Source: Laetiporus sulphureus 93-53 (taxonomy: Eukaryota > Basidiomycota > Agaricomycetes > Polyporales > Laetiporaceae). Taken from it: 64,000 bases of DNA. The notes beneath the pieces were generated by a model. It made no database searches, was not told the DNA's origin, and saw nothing but the letters and a program-made list of their open reading frames with translations. Positions 22,872 to 33,774 of the stretch are shown here, piece after piece (positions within the stretch are counted from its first letter, which is position 1; each line of letters starts with the position of its first letter). The stretch is from contig NW_024468568.1 of NCBI RefSeq assembly GCF_001632365.1, positions 91,777 to 155,776 on the forward strand, in the 5' to 3' direction. The translations under genes and the position numbers were made by a program.

Positions 22872-23518
22872 GGTACCGTTTATGGCGACCCTCGCAGTTT
22901 TCTCAAATATTAGCACTTAAGAAAGGCAGGGAGGATACTCTGCTGCGTTGCGCAGATCTCGAGCTCGGGGTTTGGACTTTATAGAGCATGCATGTGCCGC
23001 ACCATATGGCCGGCTAAGTCATCAGTGAGTCATGAGAATTGAGAACGGTTGGCAATTTAGTGCCGATGCCAAGGAGTTTCAACTGAGCAACAATGATTGA
23101 ATAAACCGCGCTATAGTAGTGGAGGTTTCAGAGCGAGCGTTCGACTCTGAACATCATGGACATGGACGACGGTGGTGTTGCTGCGCGCGCTCGTAGCAAT
23201 ACAGGACCTGCCATTCCTGGCCGTCGATCTTATTGACAGGTTCGACGCGCAAATCTGAGAGCTTTACACAGAGCGAGAAGATCAATGCCATACTTAATCG
23301 CTCGCCGGCAGCCTGACAGCCTGGCAGGACCATGCGGTCGACAAAGAGCAGCAGAGCCAGCTGACCAGACAGTGGGCGGCCAAGTGCGATCACGCTCAGC
23401 CACAACTGTATTTGGCGCTATTGACGGCCGCGCGAATACTGGCAAACTCTAATTTTCCGCGTCCACACAACATCGCGCAGGCTTCGGCGCCGTCAAGACC
23501 TCAAGACTATCTGCAACA
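22872..23518. promoter_or_regulatory. divergent region between aminotransferase 1 and RPL4
   Basis: It holds the promoters of both genes. A minus-strand open frame at 23154-23405 was not recognised. The pyrimidine-rich stretch typical of ribosomal-protein promoters is not obvious. Confidence 0.4.
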
Positions 23519-24917
23519 ATGGCCTCTCGCCCCACCGTCAACGTGCGCTCGACGACTGGAGGTTCGTCGGCCATAAGGTCATAGCGTTAGAAGGAGCTGA
23601 TTTGCGTGTCTTTTCGTGGATAGAGGCGTCGAGCTCTCTCCCCCTGCCCGCGGTCCTCACCGCCCCGATTAGGCTCGATGTCGTGCAGCAAGTGCATAGT
23701 GAGTAATATCAGTATTTTTGACAAGCTGGTCTCGATGTCTCGCGCAGAGAGCATCGCGAAGAACAAGAGGCAGGCGTACGCTGTCAGCGAGAAAGCCGGC
23801 CACCAGACCAGCGCCGAGTCCTGGGGTACTGGTCGTGCCGTTGCGCGTATCCCCCGTGTCGGTGGTGGAGGAACCCATCGCTCCGGCCAGGTACGCACCA
23901 GTCAGCAATGCGCGAGAACTCGTAGCTCAAAGTATGCGTTAGGCTGCGTTCGGCAACATGTGCCGCGGCGGTCGCATGTTCGCACCCACCAAGACCTGGC
24001 GCAAGTGGCACGTCAAGGTGAACCAGGGCCAGCGCCGTTTCGCCGTCGTTTCTGCGCTCGCAGCCTCTGCGCTTCCGTCGCTCGTCCTCGCTCGCGGCCA
24101 CCGCATCGAGGAGATCGAGGAAGTGCCCCTTGTCGTGTCCTCTGCGATCGAGTCCTTCGGGAAGACCAAGGAGGCGGTCGCCCTCCTCAAGTCGCTCAAG
24201 GCGTACAGCGACGTCGTCAAGGTGTCCAACTCGCGCAAGCTCCGTGCCGGCAAGGGGAAGATGCGCAACCGCCGCCACCGCCAGCGCCGTGGCCCGCTCG
24301 TCGTGTACAACGAGGACAAGGGTATTGTCAAAGCCTTCAGAAACCTGCCCGGTGTCGAGCTCGTCAACGTAAGGAGACTCAATCTTCTCCAGCTTGCGCC
24401 TGGCGGTCACCTTGGTCGGTTCGTGATCTGGACTGAGGGTGCGTTCGGCCTCCTCGACGAGGTCTTTGGCACCTTCGACAAGCCCTCCATCCACAAGAAG
24501 GACTTCATGTACGTGATCTCCTTCACGATTTCTGTTGGCTCAGTTCTGATCTCGATTTGTGCTACAGCTTGCCCACCGCCAAGATCAGCAACCCCGACGT
24601 CACTCGTTTGATCAACAGTGACGAGATTCAGTCTGTCGTTCGTCCCGCTGGCCCTAAGCACCAAAATCGCCCTTGGACGCAGCACAAGAACCCTCTGGTC
24701 AACAAAGGCGTTCTCTTCCGCCTGAACCCCTATGCAAAGACTCTCCGCAGGCACGAGCTTCGTACGTGTTTGCTACCTGACATTCACTGTGAATCATTGA
24801 TTCTCAGCCTCCTTCACAGTCAAGCAGGAGCGCGTGAAGAAGCAGAAGGCGAAAGCGAAAGCGAAGGCGCCCAAGTCTGCTGGCGAGACCTTCTTGAACA
24901 CACTCCTCGCCGTCTAA
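23519..24917 (+). CDS. RPL4: 60S ribosomal protein L4 (uL4)
   Basis: Six exons (23519-23561, 23624-23698, 23748-23890, 23943-24508, 24568-24761 and 24808-24917) give 376 residues. Conserved uL4 blocks are all present: [47 protein letters not shown], the internal-loop [40 protein letters not shown], and the eukaryotic extension with [13 protein letters not shown] at the end. The extended loop reaches the peptide exit tunnel. The length is normal for a fungal uL4. Short 46-62 nt introns fit the local style. The start was chosen by homology. Confidence 0.97.
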
Positions 24918-25597
24918 GCGAGTGTTTCTCCGACTTTCCGAGCTGGTGCTGTAGGAGGAAACTGGTCGCGGTCATGCCTTGCGGTCTGGCATTTACCTTT
25001 ACGCTTCTTGCTGTTGCTACTTCATGTATTCATCTATGACTTGCATGCTAGAAAATGCTGCTCATGCGAAGCGCCGAAAGGGATTTGAGCTTGTATCCTC
25101 ACGTGACCGTGATGCGTTATCGTTACCATGGGTGCGTCCGAGTCGGGTTTGCGCCGCCGTACCCATTGTTGCGAAAAGGGACGCATCAGATGCACAAGCA
25201 AGCTCGGAAAATCAGCACAAAGGCACAGTGTAAAGGCGGACGGTGAAGTGTGCGCGAACAATTACACGGCAAGAGGATTTCGCTTAGTGTGCTCTGGGCG
25301 ACCGCATGCACCACACGTTGCGAGGCGGTGCCGACCTGCAACGCTGCCATTGTGTGCTGCTCAGATACATTGTGATGGGTATGACAAGGGAGGCACTATC
25401 GACAGTCTAGAGTCCTTGACGGGTATATAACTCGAGGTGTGGTGGAGGGGTCGACGCCGCCCTGCCACTATCGATCAATCCACACTATCTCTCTTTTTCT
25501 TTCACCTGGTTGTGATAATTTTCCTTGGTACGTTCGTCCTTCTAGTTTCACGCCAGCAGACGCTCATATTTTTTGTACGGCAGTTGCTCACGATATA
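24918..25597. promoter_or_regulatory. RPL4 3' flank and MARVEL-gene promoter
   Basis: It contains a clear TATA box, GGGTATATAA at 25421-25430, about 170 bp before the ATG of the membrane protein. Otherwise no supported feature. Confidence 0.5.
25421..25430 (+). promoter_or_regulatory. TATA box of the MARVEL-like gene
   Basis: TATATAA lies in a GC-rich context upstream of the only plus-strand gene start nearby. Confidence 0.5.
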
Positions 25598-26502
25598 ATG
25601 ACCACCGCAAGCCAGGTTGCCACTGCGGCTGTAGCATCCACCACAGTCCTTATTTCTCTTTTGTACGCCATCGGGCTGTACTTCGTATATCGATATGCAC
25701 AGCGGCATCCAAAGGGTCTGAATGGAGCGTCGAGCACGCGTCTGTACCACTATGCGCCAGGTTAGCATGAAGTCTGAGGACCTGGTCTGTATGAAGTCAC
25801 TGACATGTGCCATAGTTGTCTACGTGGTGATCATCTATCTCAGCATTATCGAGGTATGTGACGATGATGACTGTTCGGGACCTCTACTGAGCGCAGAGCC
25901 AGATCGCCATTGGCACTTGGTTGTTGGTAACATACCGCCTCATCGGATACTACGCCGGTGTTGAAGTACACAGCGCCATCTGCCTGAGCATGTCAGTCCT
26001 CCTTGCCATGTCTCAGGACACCAACTAATCTCTCTCTGCTCGTGAATCAGATTTTCCGGCTCTTGGTCAATGACGTTTGCAACGCTTTACGTCGTCTTCG
26101 TTGTCCACCCAACTCTGTCAAAGAGTCTCGTGGCCTCCGTTGGCGTGCAGTTCCTCTGGACGCTCGTCAGCTGGGGCTTCTGGGTCGCCTCCGTTGCGAT
26201 GTTGAATGGCTCACTGTTATTCTCGACGCCGTGGGTCTGCGCGGGCGTCTGGTATTGCAGTCAGCTGCAGGCACTTTTCGGTGAGCGGATATCTTCTTCT
26301 CCATGAAAAGCGCGATCTGACTATTGTGTCGTAACGTAGCGTTTGCTATTATTGAATTGTGAGGCGCTTCAGCTGTGGAACTTGTTTGGTTGGCTGATAT
26401 CATCCTCTTCATAGGGTTGTGTTTTCGCTGTGCATGTGTGCACTGGCGTGGCTTATATGGCAGCGGTCACGAGCAGGCCTCAAGGCCCCTCTCCCGCGGT
26501 GA
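25598..26502 (+). CDS. MARVEL-like multi-span membrane protein
   Basis: Six exons (25598-25760, 25816-25853, 25897-25991, 26051-26280, 26340-26358 and 26415-26502) give 210 residues; the fifth is only 19 nt. Hydrophobic spans occur at VLISLLYAIGLYFVYRY, VVYVVIIYLSII, MTFATLYVVFVV, LVSWGFWVASVAML and LVVFSLCMCALAWLIW. The pairing of WTLVSWGFWVASVAM with a later CSQLQALFAFAIIELV segment is typical of MARVEL-domain proteins of basidiomycetes, which sit in membranes of the secretory pathway or the plasma membrane. An extra hydrophobic segment at the N-terminus may be an additional span. The family call is by pattern only. Confidence 0.62.
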
Positions 26503-26652
26503 AACCATATGTACCAGCATACAAGGATTTTAATTTATATTCACCTAGATGTAGTGTAATTGCTTCTGTATATATGTACATTAATGACAGCGCTCCGATA
26601 ATGAAGATGGACAGGTCCTGCCTGCCGGATAGAATCCCGCTCGTCCCATAAG

Positions 26653-28245
26653 TTATCCGTAGATCACCAGATAGGACGGTCGGACGGCATCGTTGGTGTA
26701 CACCACTAGCTCGTCGTGGTTGAGAATGCCACCTTTCTCCGCAAGTACCTAGACAGATGTTTGAGATGCAACCTCAACAAAGAAAAGGCAGCTGCTCACC
26801 GAATCAAACCCGGCTGGTGGTGCGGTAAGTGAAGGTTTATCCATCGTCAATTTATGTCCCTTCCCCACCACGACCTTGTTGAGGAGCACAGCTTTGTAAG
26901 GTGATGCGGTAATGTTCTGCGAGTAATCGTTTGATCTAGCATCTGCCAATGAGTTTCGGACATCGCTTGCATGCGGATCGGGTACGTACTTGGACGACGT
27001 GGACGATGTATAAATGCCAGCGCCGAATCTTTCAATGTTTTGCCACGTCAGCAAGACGACAGTCCATTGGCGACGTAAGCTAGGCGTACCTTCCCCATCC
27101 TGTTTTCTTGGCGAAAAACTTGAGGTCGAACGACGTTTTAATGATGCAGCACAGAGAGCAAGTCGCAGACGAGCACAATTGCGCATTACTGTTGTCGCCG
27201 AGCGTGCATTCACGTCTCGTCCCATGCCACCGTCGGTTCTCGTTGCCTGCAGGCCGTCCTGCAGCCACGAAATTACCGCGGCTCTCGACCGCCGCCCTAC
27301 GAACTCATGTGATCAGTCTCATTCTGCATATAAGTATGGCGCGCTCCGTACTTGTATTGCTCGTATTTGTCTTGAGACGTCTTCGACTCCACAATCTTGT
27401 AAATATATCTGACGGTGGGGCACGGAGTAGCATGTCTCCACGAAGATTTGAATTGTTCAGCAACTGCCGCCAACTCGTCAATGACTCGTCGGATACAACC
27501 TGATCATCACACCGACCGCTCTTGTAGACGGCATGACCCTCCGGAATCTCGAGGAGCACTATAGCGTGCTTCTGCGCTTCTGCAGCGCACGCTCTTGAGC
27601 AGTAGTGGAAAGTGCCTTGTTTCGGCCTCTGAAAGCACCAAAGGCATGCCGTCTCTCCCAGACTGAACTGAAGTCAGCAATGCAGCGTTGCGCGTACAGC
27701 AGTGGAACACGTGAACGTACTTTTTATGCGCGTTTGTGCAGTACTTTCCCGTGCCATTGGCGGATTTGAATGCTGGTTTATTGCAACCAGGCAGCAGGCA
27801 TAAGCCGTTCGCTGTCAACCACATGAAGTGCGTGCAGGGCAAATCGCTAGCAACCTACTAATGGCATTCTTATTGATGGTATTTCGTTGTGGTGTGGCTG
27901 GCTTGTGTTTGCTGGCGCACGTTCGACTACAAAACTGGTGTTTCCGCGTTCCGTCAGTAAATTGCGGCCGACTCTTGCAGACCTAACATTGAGTGACATG
28001 TCTACTCGTCAACAGTTGATGAGAAGACTAAATTCTTGTACATACAATGCACATTGTTGCGTTAGTGGGCAAGGATTTCCGAGAGGATGCAGTGTTTGCA
28101 CACTGCTTCCCGCAGTAAGGATGCGTGTAACCGGTGCTCTCCACATACTTCGGGCGAGCACGACATTCCTGAGACCACGTCAATCCAATTGAACACTCGT
28201 CGTAAATGCTATTGTACATACCTCGCAAACATTGAAATTAATCAT
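26653..28245 (-). CDS. PARP-like ADP-ribosyltransferase with three zinc modules (PARP A)
   Basis: Nine exons (28245-28222, 28168-28046, 27854-27721, 27662-27517, 27484-27352, 27296-27090, 27028-26990, 26935-26800 and 26748-26653) give 345 residues. Three Cys-rich modules come first: CEECRARPKYVES with PYCGKQC, CLLPGCNKPAF with YCTNAH, and CLWCFQRPKQ with YCSRAC. A linker (SSWRHATPCPTVRYIYKIV) leads to a compact PARP catalytic domain with WHGTRREC, RFGAGIYTSS, KAVLLNKVVVGKG and DELVVYTNDAVRPSYLVIY. The HGT histidine, the tyrosine of GIY and the glutamate of DELVVY form the H-Y-E triad of active PARPs. The target is unknown. The acceptor before exon 3 and the very short intron before exon 5 are the least certain. 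It is divergent from PARP C. Confidence 0.82.
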
Positions 28246-28742
28246 TCCAAGGATGGCATTGACTGGCAGTGTGGAATTTTCATGAGCACGAGGGTGCGTT
28301 GGGTAAGTCGCAGTCAAACGACGGTAGCAAGTCACATAGTACTACATGCGGAACTCATCGCTGCAGAATCAAGTGCTGAGACGTACCATTGGCCATCGTA
28401 CAACAGGAAGGAACTGAAATGCAAGCGATTGCGCGCAAGTAGAGCTCAGCGAGGATGATGGCGGCCGGCACCTAGCTAAGGAGCACTGATGTACATGAGC
28501 CCGTATGAGAAAGGAACTTTAAACTTCAGCGCGCACCTGGCACCTGCAACACGCCTTTCCCGCATTGTTTCATTGTGTTAGTCACTTCTCCGTGAACGAG
28601 GAGAACGCGTGCCAATTCCTCATCCAGGTAGTACATTAAGACGGACGCAACCTTAGTCGCATCCTCAAACTCAACGATGCAGTTCTCTCTCAAGTCTGTG
28701 ATCGGGTGGGGTTCTTCCTCTGATGCACCGGCAGCGGACGGT
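28246..28742. promoter_or_regulatory. shared region between the starts of PARP A and PARP C
   Basis: The two PARP genes start head to head 497 bp apart, so both promoters lie here. A segment near 28536-28610 resembles 34030-34105 (see that entry). No clear TATA box. Confidence 0.45.
28536..28610. repeat. copy 1 of an unexplained ~75 bp island repeat
   Basis: It shares TTTCCCGCATTGTT and flanking bases with 34030-34105. Read on the plus strand the copies translate to related peptides (HLQHAFPALFH and HLRHTFPALLH), so they may be remnants of a coding segment. Confidence 0.45.
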
Positions 28743-29939
28743 ATGTGCGAGGTAAGCGTGGAATCAATTCGTCGCGGCGCGCTCATTCATGTATGTTTGT
28801 CAATTGAAGACATGCCATATCCGGCCGAAGTACGTCGAACATGGACGTCAACATCCGTATTGCAGCAGGACATGCGCGAGGGACGGCCACAACCGCGCTT
28901 CCTCCTGCATGCTGGAAGGGTGCCGGGAAGAAGGGGACCCTGCACAGGGCGGGTTCTGTTCTGAACAACATGCCAGGTGTGTGGCAATCTCCACGAGGCT
29001 GGCGGAAGCTGATAGTACGTACAGAGATGCAGTTCGATCGAAACAACTGAAGGCATGCACTAGCTGCCGTTGGCGCCCCCGGACTGTAGGCATGCTATGC
29101 GCATCATGCAGCGCGAAGACTAGCTCTGGCCCAGCTCTGATAGAATTGAGCTCCGAAGGTAGGACCTTCCGGCGCGGTGCGTCCTGACTGTAGCAGTCTG
29201 TGACGTTCTCGACTTATCAATGCGCTAGTTGCCGATGACTTCCTTCGTGCATGGAAGGGCAACGATCCTCCCTCCGTACGAAAGGTTGTGGAAATACAGC
29301 TGCCTCAGGAGATCCGCACGCGGCACTATCAATACCGGTAAGTTTCAACCTTTTCTACCCCAAAACGTGGACCTAACCCAATCTCAGCAAGGGCTTAGAG
29401 TCCACTTCAGCAATCCGAGAGGTGCCTACTTATCATTCTTCGCAATGCATCTGCGACTTCGGAGTAAAAGACCTCTGCCTCTGCAATTGGGATTCGTGCG
29501 GAATCTGCAAGATCATAAACTCGTCCTTCTCCGAACTCGCCTTCGGTGATACGTACGATAACGGCAGGTCAGTGTGCAGATAACATCCGAACGTTCTCAG
29601 CGCTCATGTTACACGCCGTGAGGAAGCTTGGGGCGGGGGATCTACTCATCCCGCAGTTCTGCGAGCGCAGATCAATTTGCGACATCCTCGACCACTTCTC
29701 CCTACCGTGCAATGCTTGCTTGCACTGCTGTGCTTGGGGATAAGCCACGAGATGCCAAATCGCCCTCGACATCTGTGAATAATCTCGCTGTGAGTCGAGC
29801 CAGTGCAAACTCGATCTATTCTACTGAATCATCGCGCGATTAGGATGTCGACGGGGATCGAGTCTTCGTCAAAAATGCCGACGCAATTGTTCTCAAATAC
29901 GTGATCCTATATTCCAAACGAACCGACCAGCGATCATGA
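28743..29939 (+). CDS. PARP-like protein with zinc modules, active site degraded (PARP C)
   Basis: Seven exons (28743-28751, 28810-28976, 29016-29158, 29229-29337, 29388-29567, 29627-29789 and 29844-29939) give 288 residues. Zinc modules match PARP A: MCETCHIRPKYVEH with PYCSRTC, CMLEGCREEG with FCSEQH, and CTSCRWRPRTVGMLCASC. The linker VADDFLRAWKGNDPPSVRK and the catalytic-domain exons follow in the same order. The HGT motif is replaced by YHSSQC, the Tyr site survives in GRGIYSSRSSA, and the glutamate of the third motif is replaced (DGDRVFVKNADAIV, Arg at that site). Two of three catalytic positions are thus lost, and the protein is probably not an active transferase, though the frame is intact and it may bind ligand or partners. 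Its stop is 39 bp from that of PARP B. Confidence 0.75.
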
Positions 29940-29978
29940 TACGTAATGCACAATATGTACATTTCTGGGAAGCAATGA

Positions 29979-31110
29979 TCAGATACCAAACGGTGCCAAT
30001 CCAAAGGGTGCCAATTGCAATGAGAACAATTGGCGTAAGTAGTCCGATGGAGTTGAACCCACGCCGGGGACGAAGGGAACGGTTCCGTGTCCCAACATCA
30101 TCGGGAGGTCAAAACGCACGTCTCCCATACAAGGTTGGGTGTTGTCGTATACAAAGATGTAGCTGGGCCGTATGGCCTCATTCGTATAGACCACCGTCTC
30201 CTCATAGTTGAGGTCGTTTCCGGGAACCCCAATGACAGAGTTATATCCAACCGGTGGCGCGGTTAGATTGACAGCGTTCCCCTCTAATTCCTTGGGTCGA
30301 CCTGTGATGACGCGACTCAAGAGAAGTGCACGCGTCCGAGCGTTCTTCGAAACGTTTTGCACATAGTCGTCCGCCTCTTTCATGGACACAATAATGATCA
30401 ATAACGAGCAGCAGAAGAGGGACAGAATTGGGTGCGCACTGGAAGAGCATGAAGTAGTGTAGATTCCCGCACCGAACCTGCAAAAATGAATACTGCTGCA
30501 ATTGAAGCTTACGAGTTACGACACACCTGCTGAATGCGTTTTTGAGTCCTGGAAGCGATCATTAGAGCTGCGAACAAACGTAGCGATCATAACCTTACCA
30601 CAACATTTAACGTCAAAAGATTCACGAATGATCTTGCACAGGGAACACTGCGGAAGATTGCAAGGTAGCGTATTATAAGGGGTATCTCCCAATAAGCACG
30701 CTCGAGTTGTACCGTGAAAGAGCAGTTCTTCAATCGCTCTTTCACGAGACTGCGAAGGTAAACATCCCGATTGCGATAAGGCCTCCCTGAAGCCTGATAT
30801 CAAAGAGATGGATGTATCAAGGAGCATATGGTCTCACTTATAATCAAGAAATGGTTGAAGAGCTGATGGTGGATATGTCACCTTGTAGATGGCCAGCACG
30901 CGAGGCCGTCCCTTCGTTTGGTGCTTCCAGCCCCTGTAGAATAGCATCTCGACTGCACAGCAGCTTATCCGCTTGCCATAGAGCAACGATGGCCAGGGAA
31001 AACTCACGCTCCATGTATTCAGTTCCAATAGGTTGCAGCTGAATTAGTCGGACCTGCCCATTGTTTGCCAGAGAAGCACTGAGGAAGATTTCAAAACAAA
31101 ATGCGGCCAT
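29979..31110 (-). CDS. PARP-like ADP-ribosyltransferase, zinc array not recovered (PARP B)
   Basis: Supported exons are 31110-31008, 30952-30838, 30786-30599, 30548-30527, 30477-30440 and 30376-29979, giving 287 residues. The linker (FYRGWKHQTKGRPRVLAIYK) and catalytic domain align exon by exon with PARP A. The active-site positions are kept: FHGTTRACLLGD, RFGAGIYTTS and LNYEETVVYTNEAIRPSYIF. A 50-residue Pro/Gly/Leu-rich tail follows, absent from A and C. The start used is the first in-frame Met. The true 5' end is unclear: upstream there are only broken zinc-module-like pieces (CWLCNTSR near 31180) and an exon-like segment DLQQHLGHE before a donor near 31450 that also occurs at 34.6 kb. The gene may therefore be N-terminally decayed or spliced from further upstream. 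Confidence 0.72.
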
Positions 31111-31690
31111 TGCATGTCTGCCCGCTCCAACATCTAGCCTCTAACATGCTAGGCCTTTATATTCACCGAGAGGTATTGCATAGCCAGCAGTGGCAAGGGA
31201 ACGTTGCCTCACTGGCAACTCGTGGACTAATTGCAGCCAGATTGCACATCATTTCTGAGGGGTTCGGCCACCAGCGCACTGGGAGAAGCGAATCAGGCAT
31301 GGGCGCTTCAGGCTACGGCCGCCATACCTCAGTTTAATCGAACTTAGTAGTACATAGAACCAGCTGGTGCATTCTCCACGTTGGAATCGCACAGTGACCA
31401 CAACGACACGTGTAGGGACGGTCTCCCGTTACCTCGTGTCCAAGGTGCTGCTGCAGGTCACAATTCGCTCGGATCATGGGGCGCACGACTATCTTTTTGA
31501 GCTTGATGAATACGGTTCGTCTCATCCTACTCGAATCATGCGCGACACAAGCCAAGTCGTTGTCTCGAAATCTAACAGCTGCTCGACGGGATATCCTGTC
31601 ACTACTAGGGCCCCACCGCAATACACTGTCGGAGACCAACGCACGGTTCACATACATGGCGTACACTCAGATCGAGTAAACAGTGAAACA
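31111..31690. promoter_or_regulatory. 5' region shared by PARP B (-) and NADAR 1 (+)
   Basis: It contains possible remnants of PARP B zinc-coding exons on the minus strand and the promoter of NADAR 1. The NADAR 1 frame is open upstream to 31367 without a better start. Confidence 0.4.
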
Positions 31691-32557
31691 ATGAAGTATA
31701 CTGATACGCCAACGAGAGTACGCGAACCTGTGCGAATTCTCCGCCGATCTCATTCCCCGCAGGAGCAAGATATGTCTGGCAATCATGAGCACCATGAATC
31801 CTCTTCAAGTCGTTCTGCGCTCCTTATTTCCTCGCGCAAGGATCCGGATTGTACGACATCGGAGAGATCCAGGCCGTCGGCCACAGCTGACTCTCCACAA
31901 CGCCTCACAAGTGTTCGACCTGTCATACACTTCTATAATAAAAACGAGCCCCACTACGGTTTCACGAACTTCTCCCCACATCCCGTAAAGTACGACGAGA
32001 AGCAATACCCGACAAGCGAGCATCTATTCCAGTCCTTCAAGGTGATTACATGCATTCCATCACGATGATCATTCAATGCTAACCCCTGACAGTTTCAAGG
32101 CCGGTGGCCTGGATTAGCAGAGCACATCAGGACATGTTCAGATCTACCGAGTGTTGCATTCTCGGAAGCGCGTCGCTTCCAGCCACAAGTTCGGAGTGAC
32201 TGGATCGACGTGAATATCGCGAAGGTATGTGCCAACCTCTCTAAGTACTTATGAGTTTATCCAATCTAGCACAGATGGAAGAGACGTTGCGGCACAAATT
32301 CACGCAACATTCCGCGCTCAAGGAAGAATTAATCGCAACTGGAGATGCAGAGCTGGTGGAGGTTGGTCGCAAATGCTGTGAGCGTTGACCGTTGGCTTAG
32401 CGTTCTCGCACAGAATTCTGCCGAAGACTCATTCTGGGGAATTGGAGCCGATCGTAAAGGGCGGAATGAACTCGGGAAGGCGCTAGAGAGATTGCGTGCC
32501 CAGTTCCGCGAGGCGCAACCTCGGATTCTCGTTGAGGCTGATCCCATGATGGAGTGA
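31691..32557 (+). CDS. NADAR (YbiA/DUF1768) domain protein, copy 1
   Basis: Four exons (31691-32041, 32093-32224, 32275-32361 and 32414-32557) give 237 residues. After about 75 disordered residues comes a complete NADAR domain: IHFYNKNEPHYGFTNFSPHP, YPTSEHLFQSFKFQGR, PSVAFSEARRFQPQVRSDW, KFTQHSALKEELIATGDAEL and DSFWGIGADRKGRNELGKAL. Bacterial YbiA and the NADAR partner of the toxin DarT1 belong here; NADAR enzymes have been shown to remove ADP-ribose from guanine bases, and YbiA was also reported to act on a riboflavin-pathway intermediate. All conserved blocks, including SEH, the F-W-G-I-G motif and GRNxLG, are present, so activity is plausible. Its neighbour is divergent PARP B. Confidence 0.85.
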
Positions 32558-32684
32558 GGTTCTGGACGGTTCGCACTTTGATAGTCACTGTATTATGTAC
32601 CACAGCCCCAACATGCGGCTCGCGCGCGGTGTTCGAAGGCAATGCTTCCCACAGGCGCGAATGCGTTCCTGGCTGGAACAACAG

Positions 32685-32692
32685 TATTTAAG
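32685..32692 (+). promoter_or_regulatory. TATA-like element before zinc protein 1
   Basis: TATTTAAG lies about 50 bp upstream of the ATG at 32738, in the short gap after NADAR 1. Confidence 0.4.
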
Positions 32693-32737
32693 ATAGCTGT
32701 CTAGTACCACGCATTACACTACCGACTTTGTACCACC

Positions 32738-33774
32738 ATGTCCGCTGCAGTCGCACGTAACGGCCTCTGTGATGTGAGCGCGATCTGAAATGCAAAAGAC
32801 AACGCACGTTGACATGCTCCGATTGTCTAGAATTGCCACCAAAAGCCAAAGTTCGGTGGCCACCCTTTCTGCAGCAAGACCTGCGCAGCACAAGCTAATA
32901 CTAATCTCTGCGTCGTAAGTGTCTCAATCCAACCCTTTTTTTCTGACCAGAAAGCTAACTCGTCGACGCATAGCAATGCCGCCAGAAGCCCAAGTATAAG
33001 AATTACGACTACTGCGGGAAGACATGCGCCGCTCAAGCAAAAGCGAAGGCACACCAGAAGCCCAATGGTGGCAACACGAATACAGCGCCCCGAGCACCGG
33101 CTCACAAGACTGCTGCGCCGACGACAGCGGTTGCTCCTGCGAAGGCGCAGCAATGGCCCAGTTCTCGACCTCCGGGTATGCGTCTATGCGATATCTGCTT
33201 ATTGTGAATGCTAATACATCAGTTACAGCGCAACAATCTCACTTCAAGGCTCAGATTCCCCAGCCATCGTCTGCCCATTTCACTGTGGAGGTTACCTCAA
33301 GTCGCGAACCAAGCGTCACCCCCGGCAACTCGTCAACTCAGACTGGCCGCCAGTTTCATGCATCGTTACAGGGAGCGTACCATCGAGGCTCGTCTACTGC
33401 CAGTGGTGATGCGGGAACGGCTATGGAGCGTTCGGACGACGACGATCTCATGACCTTCTCACCGACCTATCCTCCCGCCCGTGGTACGAAAGCGGTGCCA
33501 AAGCGCACTCAAGTGACGTGTGCTATTCCCGGCTGTGACAAACCCGTATACATCGATGCGTCTGGGATGCAAACGAGTGATTACTGTTCAATGAGACATC
33601 GCGAGTACGTTACTCGGTTCACATCGGTCCCATTCATATTTTGACTTTCTTTGGTTCAGAGAGGCTGTCAAGTCCGGATTCGCCGAGCCTTGTATCATGT
33701 GCGGAAAGTGGCCGCAAACGAAAGGCGATTACTTCTGCAGCAAGACCTGCAGGGATGAATCTCTGAGCAAGTGA
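32738..33774 (+). CDS. protein of four Cys-rich zinc modules, copy 1
   Basis: Five exons (32738-32773, 32831-32914, 32974-33175, 33229-33604 and 33660-33774) give 270 residues. Four modules share the pattern C-x2/4-C-x(10-18)-C-x3-C/H: CDNCHQKPKFGGHPFCSKTC, CVQCRQKPKYKNYDYCGKTC, then CAIPGCDKPVYIDASG with YCSMRH, and CIMCGKWPQTKGDYFCSKTC. A disordered Ala/Pro/Ser-rich linker separates modules two and three. These are the modules that precede the PARP domain in PARP A and C, so this looks like a PARP zinc array without the enzyme. The function is unknown; binding of nucleic acid or protein is possible. It follows NADAR 1 by 180 bp on the same strand, and the pair is repeated at 34.9-37.1 kb. 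Confidence 0.78.

Noticed and set aside
23784..24494. 236-codon minus-strand ORF
   Set aside because: Antisense to RPL4 exons 3 and 4, which encode an unmistakable ribosomal protein.
31367..31690. N-terminal extension of NADAR 1
   Set aside because: The frame is open but the peptide is Thr/Arg-rich with no match to NADAR 2, and it overlaps PARP B upstream sequence; the Met at 31691 aligns better.
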